Source: Rhizaria sp. SCN 62-66 (Eukaryota > Rhizaria, unplaced). Taken from it: a DNA stretch of 34,617 bases. This document shows, one piece after another, positions 27,905 to 34,617 of this stretch. Positions within the stretch are counted from its first letter, which is position 1; every line of letters begins with the position of its first letter. The translations under genes and the position numbers were made by a program. The DNA lies in assembly GCA_001724265.1 (NCBI GenBank), contig MEDY01000327.1:1-34617 (forward strand), written 5' to 3'. Below the pieces are notes generated by a model. It was not told the origin of the DNA and ran no database searches. It was given only the letters and a program-made list of their open reading frames with translations.

Positions 27905-28559
27905 ATCGAGCAAGTCGTCGCAAACCAAGTCAGCGCGACTGTTGCTATGGTTGCGCTGAGGCTATGTTGGCTGGTTGTTGTTGCTGTTGATTATCGAGCA
28001 TTCGAAGAAGTATTATTAAGATATGGCGTAGAATATAAAGGATTTCAAGTGAGATTCCTCACTAAATTAGTTATAACGCTTTTTTAATTACTATACTAGC
28101 GAGTTAAATTCATCGTCATTTGTTCATGTGTGTGTCTAGTGCGTGAAAAACAGGGCTTAAGAAGGATTCTATCACGAGGCACGTGGGCCCAACACAAGGC
28201 ATATTCTGGCAAGATCAACACAAACCAAAGCAACGCTGGGATATTATTGACGTACAATGCTTAAGAGCACGAGAAAAAGTCTATATTAGCGCTGCCCTCG
28301 GTCTTCGTTGCTTGCTGGCGACGGGGCGTTACAAAGCTCGAGGATGTAAAGCCGTGCGAGTCCTGCGATTGAATGGTATCTGGGAAGCAAGAAATATCGC
28401 TACAAGTGAGCGTGTAATTTAGTCAGTATACATATATAAAGTGCGTATAACATATATCCAAGCTACGTGACCATCTGACGACGTAAAACGCTTGAGCTGA
28501 TCTCGCCTGTACCATCGAGTCCCCCCTCTCCCACCACAGTCCATCGGCAACAAAGTTGC
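27905..28559. other. AT-rich divergent upstream region
   Basis: It lies between the secreted Cys gene (-) and the large low-complexity gene (+). TATATAAAG at 28433-28441 is a good plus-strand TATA box. The stretch 28150-28420 has mixed composition and an open frame of about 79 codons with no recognisable similarity; I searched it by eye for tRNA arms and found none. Confidence 0.4.
28433..28441 (+). promoter_or_regulatory. TATA box for the large low-complexity gene
   Basis: TATATAAAG lies 119 bp before the first downstream ATG (28560), a spacing close to the FIGNL1 case, where the TATA box is 125 bp before the start codon. Transcription of the downstream gene from here is inferred. Confidence 0.45.
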
Positions 28560-28637
28560 ATGTCGTCGGCAAGCGCGGGACACCCTTCGGGCCATGTCGC
28601 TCCCTGCGAGAAACCTGGCCGACGAAAGAAGAGATAA
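28560..28637 (+). CDS. Upstream short ORF or unrecognised first exon
   Basis: ATG 28560 opens a 25-codon frame (MSSASAGHPS at its start, basic GRRKKR at its end) closed by TAA. It has G/C-rich third positions and lies just after a TATA box. It could be a uORF of the large gene at 29080, or its first coding exon if an unconventional donor is used; no GTACG-type donor was found before the stop. Confidence 0.3.
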   Translation: MSSASAGHPSGHVAPCEKPGRRKKR

Positions 28638-29079
28638 TCTTGGGTTCCCGTCGAACCTCTTCCCTGTTTTCTTATTCGGAGTTAATTATGTTGATATCGT
28701 TTTTGGTGGCAAGTTTCTATCGTCATAGCTGTCGATATAGGCTGTGTTTGACGCCATTAAAGTGTGCTGTTTCTCCCTCGAGACCTGCAGACCACAGCAC
28801 TACTGTATCTACCTCTAGCAGCTTCACACAAGCAGCGGGTACTTCATATTTCGAATATCTATCTTATTTAACATACTGTTCTATCTTGTTGTGCGTGTTT
28901 TATCTCATCAGCTGCTGGCATCCCCTCCAATCTCCCCTTTCCAATTGCCTCCTCGTGTCACCCTCGCTTCCAGAGCTAGCCCCCACGCCCTCGGCTCCGA
29001 CGCTCGACAACAAACACCTCTACGGCTACCCTTGTGCCACAGCGCTGACCCGAGGCGCTTGTGTCTTTTAGAGCCGTTG

Positions 29080-29847
29080 ATGCAGCCGACCCGCCCTCTC
29101 CGCGGCGGCGCCGGCCGTGCCCCGGTTCCCGCTGTTCCTGCTGCTGCACCTGCACCTGCACCTGCACCTGCTGCTGGAACTGCTGCTCCTGCACATGCAA
29201 CCCACGGCCACAGGCACCACGTCCCGGCTCCCCCCGTTGCTGCCACGGCGCACCTGCTGCCCGCGAACGACAACGTGTCGCAAATGCTGCTTGCAGGCTC
29301 CTTCGCGCCCTCGCACCCGTACCTCACCCTCAGCGGCACCACCAACAACCCCAGCGCCCCCGCCGGCGCCGCGAGCGCAAACGCCCTCAACATGAGCGGC
29401 AGCGGGAAGATCATGGCTGCCGCGGTCACCCCGGTGGTTCCCGGCGTCACCAGCGCGAACATCATGCTCACCAACGGCATGATGCCCTCGCTGCCTCTCG
29501 CCACAACATCAGCCAGCGAGACCGCCGCGTGTCCGCCTGACAGCACGGCCGCCGGTGGGATCGGCGACGCCGCGCTGTGGGGCATTTACGGCCCCTACGC
29601 CGCCAACACGCTTGCGCCGCTGTTTCCGCCCGCGGCCGCGACCGCAGCCGACTGCGACGCCGTCAACGCCAATGCCGACGGGGGCTGCAGCACGAGTAAC
29701 AGCAATCCCGTTGGGGCGACGCCGCCTGCAGCGAGCACTGGCGCGAGCGCCATTTCCGTGAGCGGTACGAGTAGCTTTGACGCCCACGCCAACGCTGGCA
29801 CTGGTGTCGCTGCAGTCTCTGAGGCTGACGCGCATGCTGCTGCGACA

Positions 29848-29894
<47 letters not shown>

Positions 29895-32670
29895 AGGCCC
29901 TATTGCGAGTCCGGTTGCTGTGAGCGATGCGACTAGCGCGAGCGGCCTCACGACAAGCGACATCAGCACGGACTCTGATTCGAACGCCTCGAGCCCGGTC
30001 TCGCCCACCTCCGAGAGCCACAACGGCAGCAACGCCGACGCAGCGGCTGCGGCTACGGCTGCGGCAACCGCAGTAGAGTCGCTCTCGCTCAACGTGTCGG
30101 GCAGCAACTCGACCACAGCAGGCGCCAACGCGAAGCAGAGCTCCAGCGCCGCTGTCAGCGCGAGTGTTGGCGCCGGCTCTACTGCTGCTGCTGCTGCGGG
30201 AGGCTCTCAGCTGTCCCGCTTACTACGCAACCACAACCAACAGAGCTCTAGCTCCAGCGCCGCCGGCGCCGGCAGCGCGATGGTCTCGGGCACCTACCGC
30301 GGCTCCACCCCTCTGGCGTCCGGCAGCGCGTCGAGCGCCGGCGGCGGCGGCAGCGGCGGCGGCGCGGGCGGCGGCGCGCAGGATGCCGGCACCGTGTACG
30401 TCCCGGGGCTGGGCGCGGTGCCCGTCGCCGCGGCCACGGCCACGGCGGCGTACCCGGGCACGGTGACGACTCTGGACATCACCACTCGCGACGACCTGGC
30501 CTCGAGCGCGGTCGCCGTCGGCGCCATCGGGCCCGCGCCCGCGCAGACCACCAGCGCCAGCGCTCTCGCCGACTCGAGCAGCAGCAGCAGCACCGGCGGC
30601 GGCGGAGGCGGCGGCGGCGTCATGACGGGCGCGTACGGCGGGGCTCCTGTCTCCGCGAACGCCGCTGCGGGCGGCAACGGCGCCGGGGCGATCAACACGG
30701 CCGCCGCGGGCGCCGGCCTGGGCGGCCTCGGCATGGGCATGGGCATGGGCACAGGCGCCGCGGGCGGCCGGCTCGGCGGCGGCCTAGGCGCTGCCGGCGG
30801 CGGCGGCGTCAGCGGCGGCGGCGGCATGGGGCCGGACGGGTTCTACTGCACTGTATTCTTCCCGTCGCTGCCGTGCGCCAACGCGACGACGCTGCATCAA
30901 ACGCACACGAACATCACGAGCAGCAACGGCGCCAGCGCCAACGCCGTGGCGGACCCGCTGTTTATCCAGCTCATCGTGCCGCCCAACTGCACTGCGCAGC
31001 ACCTGACGACGCTGGCGCAGCGCACACTGCACAAAGACCTCGTGCGCCGCCGCCTGCGGTCCGCCACGGGCGTCAGCGCGGGGCTCGCGGCGCACATCGT
31101 GCTGCGCTACCGCCACAGGCTGGGGCTGCACCCCATCACGTTCACGCCGCCCAGCGCCAGCGCCGGCGCCGGCGCCAGCGCCGCGGGTACTGCTGTCGGG
31201 GGCGCGAGCGCGGCTTCGCCCGCCGCGAGTAATAACGTCGAATATGTGAGCGACCCGTTGAGTGTGCTGGAGCCCAACTTCACGGTGTCAGACCTGTTTG
31301 GACCGCTGCCGCCGTGGTACGTCGAGATGTACTGCGAAAAGCGCCGGCACAACAAGCGGCACGGACACGGACACGGCCACGGACATGGTCACGGTCACGA
31401 TGCTGCCCCAGGCGCCACAAGCAGCCGCTACAGCAGCCACGGCGCCGCGGGGGCGCACGGGCACGCGGGCGCGGGCTCTGCTGCGGGCTCTGGCTCTGCT
31501 GCTGGTGTGACCTCGGGCGACATCGCGAATGCGTACAGCTTGGTTGCGTGGAACGAAGTGGACAACAACATCGACACAAACTACCCTCCGTTCACGTCCT
31601 ACTCCAAAGTGACGCTGCTCGACCTCACTGCGTTTGCCGTCGTGCCCAACGACCCCGATCCGCCTCTAAGTACCCCCGGCGCGGCATCTAAGGGCGGCGT
31701 GCGCCGGCGCGGCCAGGTCAACGACTCGGACTCGGACAATGCAGGCCTCAATAACAACAGCAACACAAACGCCCACGCCGGAGGCTTCGGCGGCCTCAGC
31801 GACAGTGATAGCGAGAGTGACGACGACGGCGCTGGCTATCGTGGCGGCCGCCGCAGCATCCGCGGCAGTCGCCTCGGCGGCGCGGGCGGCGGCAACGACA
31901 ACGACCCGCTGGGGCTGGAGCAGTTCCGCCGCATGCTGGCCGCGCAGGACGCTGCCGCTGCCGCCGCCGCCGCCGCCGCGGGCGCGCCCACCCCCAGCAG
32001 CGCCGCCTCGATAGACGCCATCGGCCACGGCCACGGCCGCGGCCGCCACGGTGGCGGCGACGGCCACGACGACGGCCACAACGACGATGACGACGACGAT
32101 GACGACGACGGGGCCTGGTTCGGCCAGTCGTCCCGCGGCCGCACCTCGTCCCAGGCCCCGCCGCGGCCGCCGGCGCACCTGCGGGCGCCGCAGACGCAGA
32201 CGCAGACGCGGCAGGGCGCCCCCACAGTTGTCGTCGCCGGCAGCGGAAGAGGCGGGCGGAACCAGATGCAGAGCAAGCGCGACCGCAACAACGCCGACGG
32301 CATCAGCAGCAGCAAGAGTGTTTCTGGCAGTCAAAGTGGTGTTTCAGGTGGCAAAGGCAATGGCAAGAGTGACAGTGGCAAAAAGAAAGGTTTCTTTGCG
32401 CGGCTCTTTTCGTGCGGCTGTCTGAGCCCTGGGTCGACTGGCGGACTGGCCCTGGAAGATGGCGGCAGCGACAGCGACGGCGACGACGGGCACCGCAACA
32501 GCAACAGGCACAGTAGTCACGACAACCACAATAACAACCGCAATGCTCATCATAGTAGTAGTAATATTCAATTGACTGAAAACATCCCCAAGATTCATCA
32601 TATCAGTGTTGGCGCTGGCGCTGGCGCCGGTGTTTATAATGGTGCTGGTGGACAGCAGCATGAGATGTAG
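29080..32670 (+). CDS. Giant low-complexity protein, unknown, with basic Cys motif
   Basis: Not recognised. ATG 29080 begins a 1196-residue frame; the frame is also open upstream to about 28891, so an earlier exon is possible (TATCTCATCAG at 28901-28911 looks like an acceptor). Residues 1-585 are Ala, Ser, Asn, Gly and Pro runs, including a pure (GCT)14 Ala tract near residue 258. Residues about 587-750 look like a folded domain: GFYCTVFFPSLPCAN, FIQLIVPPNCTAQHLTTLA, HIVLRYRHRLGLHPITF and DLFGPLPPWYVEMYCEKRR. A (His-Gly) repeat follows, then AYSLVAWNEVDNNID and KVTLLDLTAFAVV. An Asp/Ser/Gly-rich tail contains a basic, hydrophobic, Cys-containing motif (KKKGFFARLFSCGCLSP, about 1101-1117) that could be lipid-modified. 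It ends at TAG 32668-32670, after which the same frame stays open to 33450. Confidence 0.6.
29851..29892 (+). repeat. (GCT)14 microsatellite encoding poly-Ala
   Basis: 42 bases of uninterrupted GCT in frame. Other Ala runs in the window mix GCC, GCG, GCT and GCA, so this pure run probably reflects recent slippage. Confidence 0.9.
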
Positions 32671-33450
32671 CAAAAGAGCCTGTACCGGACCGCGAACAAT
32701 GCTAGTACGAAGACGAACAGTACTGGTAACACTGTTCCCAATAACAGCAGCAACAACAACGTTGATGTGGCCGTGACCTCTGCCGGGCGTCCGTCTGTGT
32801 CGATCACGAACACAACTGCACCGACACCGAATCACAACAACAATAGCCATAACCGCCACAACAGCAGCAGCAACACGAACATGAACGCGATCGCCGCTAC
32901 GTACGACAACGACAACGATGATGAAGCGGAGAGTGGCGTCGGCGCTGGCGCTGGGGGGCGCAGAGGCAGCGGAAGTGTGAGTCTGATGAGTAGCGCGAGC
33001 TTCAGTCAACAGAGCAAGAACAGCCACAAGAGTGCGTCGCACGCGAACATCACGCACAGCAAGAGTAAGGGTGGCAAGGGCAGCAAAAGCAAGACTAAGA
33101 CTAAAGGTGGTGCGTACGGTGTTGGTGACAGCGAGGGCGACTATGACTTTGACAGCGTTAACATCAATGACGATAAGGACAACCACATGGCAAATAACAA
33201 GAGCGGTCACGCGGATAATGTCAACACCAACAAGCCATTGGGCAGCGTAAGTCATAACAACAGTCGCAGTGCAAGCCGGAGCACCAACAGGAGCAACGAG
33301 CATTCGACGCGTCACTCTGCACACTCTATCGGTGTTGATGTCGACGTTGATGCGATCGGCGCCGCGGTCCGTGGCGGTGGTCGTGACTTTGATCTTGACG
33401 ATGTTGACCACCGAGAAGACGGGGTGGCTGTGGAGATTGAGCTGAGCTAA
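32671..33450 (+). CDS. In-frame extension after the TAG of the giant gene
   Basis: Directly after TAG 32668-32670 (context ATG-TAG-CAA-AAG) the same frame continues for 259 sense codons to TAA at 33448-33450. The product is Ser/Asn/His/Gly/Lys-rich with an acidic, Asp-rich end (DVDVDAIGAAVRGGGRDFDL). Composition and repeat style match the preceding protein, so it is probably part of the same gene: by readthrough, by splicing around the stop, by a recent nonsense change, or by a sequencing error. An independent gene starting at an internal ATG (the first is 32881) is less likely. No domain was recognised. Confidence 0.5.
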   Translation, partial: QKSLYRTANNASTKTNSTGNTVPNNSSNNNVDVAVTSAGRPSVSITNTTAPTPNHNNNSHNRHNSSSNTNMNAIAATYDNDNDDEAESGVGAGAGGRRGSGSVSLMSSASFSQQSKNSHKSASHANITHSKSKGGKGSKSKTKTKGGAYGVGDSEGDYDFDSVNINDDKDNHMANNKSGHADNVNTNKPLGSVSHNNSRSASRSTNRSNEHSTRHSAHSIGVDVDVDAIGAAVRGGGRDFDLDDVDHREDGVAVEIELS

Positions 33451-34354
33451 TCTTCTGTAAATTGCACGCACGCTTTTAATAGCTTTAATGTGTGGTTTTG
33501 TGTTTTTGAGGCTGCCTCATGTCACCCTCTTGAGCTGAAATGATTTCGATCCTTCTTGAATTCATATTCAAGTTTATTTGTTTCAATACATTTTTAATTA
33601 TGAACCACGGCTGTCACACTGAAACTATTCATATATGCTGCTCAAACACAAACCTTGAGCGGTTATTTCGCTGATATTAATAAGCTTACTGTCCAGATGC
33701 CGTCAGATGAGAATTTGCCGAAATCGGCTCCGGAGGCACTTATTTCGGACGTATTTCTTTCCTATAGAAGTCGTTTTAAACCGCTAAAATTGTATTTTAA
33801 AGCGGAGTTAGCCCTATATAGTGTTGTTTTGTTATTATTTGCGCGCAGTTTGAATTTGATGGGCGTAGCTAGGTCTAAAAAAGCGTCAAAATTCGAATTG
33901 TTGGCGTGTTATAAAATTTTATTGCCTATATAGGCCTTTGTTAAAAAATACAACATATGTTTATAAATACAAAGAGATCACACACTTAAATATACCCCTG
34001 TTTTTTCGAAACACTTTCATTGTAAAAATCTGCAATGTGCCAAAGTGGGGCTGCTCCTGGAATTTCGATTGAAGTCACCTTCGAAGCCCCTCCAATGCCG
34101 TTTTATGTGTTGTCAAAGACACTATGAATCAAAGTTATTTTAAACAAAACTAAGTATTTAATCGTCTAAACTACTGTTGTGCTAAGTGATAGTGCTTAGT
34201 TTTGAATAACTCATGATCTAACCCACTTTAGTAGCGAATGCGTCGAAAAACATCGTTTCTGTGGCCGCTTTCTTCTCGCTTTTGTCCTTATACCCGGAAT
34301 TAGTTTGAGAATAAAACAACATATTAACAGAATACTGCGCTTAAAAACACGCAT
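33451..34354. other. AT-rich tail region, probable mobile-element flank
   Basis: About 900 bp, much AT-richer than the rest. The frame 33655-33933 is open for about 92 codons with AT-ending codons unlike local genes and without a good ATG at its start. A near-palindrome (CCGCTAAAAT...ATTTTAAAGCGG) lies at 33781-33805. This may be the 3' part of the element carrying the transposase at the right edge, but no terminal inverted repeat could be tested because its other end is outside the window. Confidence 0.35.
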
Positions 34355-34617
34355 TTACAGCTGGTCTTGGGTCAAGCCAAGCATCATCCTGAACCCGTCG
34401 ATGACGGAATGCGCTCGGGTCAGTGACAGACCGTACAGGGTCGCACGCACTCGCAGCATGATACTGTCCGCAGTAGATCCACCGGCTGCGGCTGCTTTCT
34501 CTTTCTTAATTTTCGCCGCCAGCTCACGCGTGTACATCTGGTAGAATTTCCGGAGTGCGTCACGATATAGCCTGAAGATCGTGATGTCCAGTGGCTGCAG
34601 CACCTTGGTCGCCTTGA
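34355..34617 (-). mobile_element. Pogo/jerky-type DDE transposase, C-terminal fragment at window edge
   Basis: The minus-strand frame enters from the right edge and ends with TAG at 34355-34357, about 87 codons. KATKVLQPLDITIFRLYRDA and LRKFYQMYTRE match the segment LLQPLDVGVFxPFKxxWRK that precedes the last catalytic acidic residue in DDE superfamily endonucleases of the Tc1/mariner-pogo group. The rest (IKKEKAAAAGG, SVIDGFRMMLGLTQDQL) resembles the helical tail of such proteins. The catalytic residues lie beyond the window, so integrity cannot be judged. It could instead be a domesticated CENP-B/jerky-like gene. Confidence 0.6.

Noticed and set aside
32668-32670. Genome-wide reassignment of TAG to a sense codon
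   Set aside because: Thousands of other codons in clear genes contain no in-frame TAG, so a single instance cannot support reassignment; kept only as an alternative.

Overview
The window is nuclear DNA from an unidentified, very GC-rich unicellular eukaryote. Coding sequence is strongly GC-biased at third positions, while introns and intergenic spacers are AT-rich. Conserved genes are interrupted by short spliceosomal introns of about 126-286 nt, and seven of eight proposed donors begin GTACG. Nearly every protein carries long runs of Ala, Gln, Asn, Ser, Gly or His-Gly, often inside conserved folds. I cannot place the lineage. The genes are all pan-eukaryotic and nothing indicates a bacterium, plastid or virus.

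Layout, left to right: (1) the 3' part of an Ala-rich coiled-coil gene, with its frame broken at an undetermined base (1-1861, +). (2) A GET4/TRC35 homologue (2378-3424, -). (3) A small secreted six-cysteine protein (4260-4544, -), divergent from (4) an EMC8/9 homologue whose only intron holds a striking 52-bp-stem hairpin (5170-6406, +). (5) A fidgetin-like AAA ATPase, FIGNL1 type (6767-10682, +), followed in tandem by (6) polynucleotide kinase 3'-phosphatase, PNKP (11231-13292, +). (7) A single-exon 2205-residue TBC1D5-like Rab GAP with a C-terminal PH domain (13649-20266, -). (8) A SNRNP27-like tri-snRNP protein (21335-22057, -). (9) A four-exon secreted Pro/Gly/Asn-rich protein (22458-25849, +). 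(10) A secreted Cys-containing protein (26480-27904, -, perhaps with another exon at 26347-26398). (11) A giant low-complexity protein of unknown function (29080-32670, +), whose reading frame continues for 259 more codons beyond an in-frame TAG, to 33450. (12) The C-terminal end of a pogo/jerky-type DDE transposase running off the right edge (34355-34617, -).

The genes do not form one pathway. Several belong to known cellular themes: ER membrane-protein biogenesis (GET4, EMC8/9), DNA repair (FIGNL1, PNKP, adjacent and co-oriented), endosomal traffic (TBC1D5-like) and splicing (SNRNP27). Exon joins were chosen because they keep frame and rebuild family-typical sequence across each junction. 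All four spliced models give whole numbers of codons.

Points most worth a second look: the intronic hairpin in the EMC8/9 gene; the in-frame TAG followed by a long open, composition-matched frame; a 13-bp word (TCTAAGTACCCCC) found three times, two copies forming a 16-bp inverted repeat that embraces the end of the TBC gene; the unusual GTACG donor consensus; a low-complexity insertion inside the AAA catalytic core; and a dense TGAC half-site cluster in a divergent promoter.
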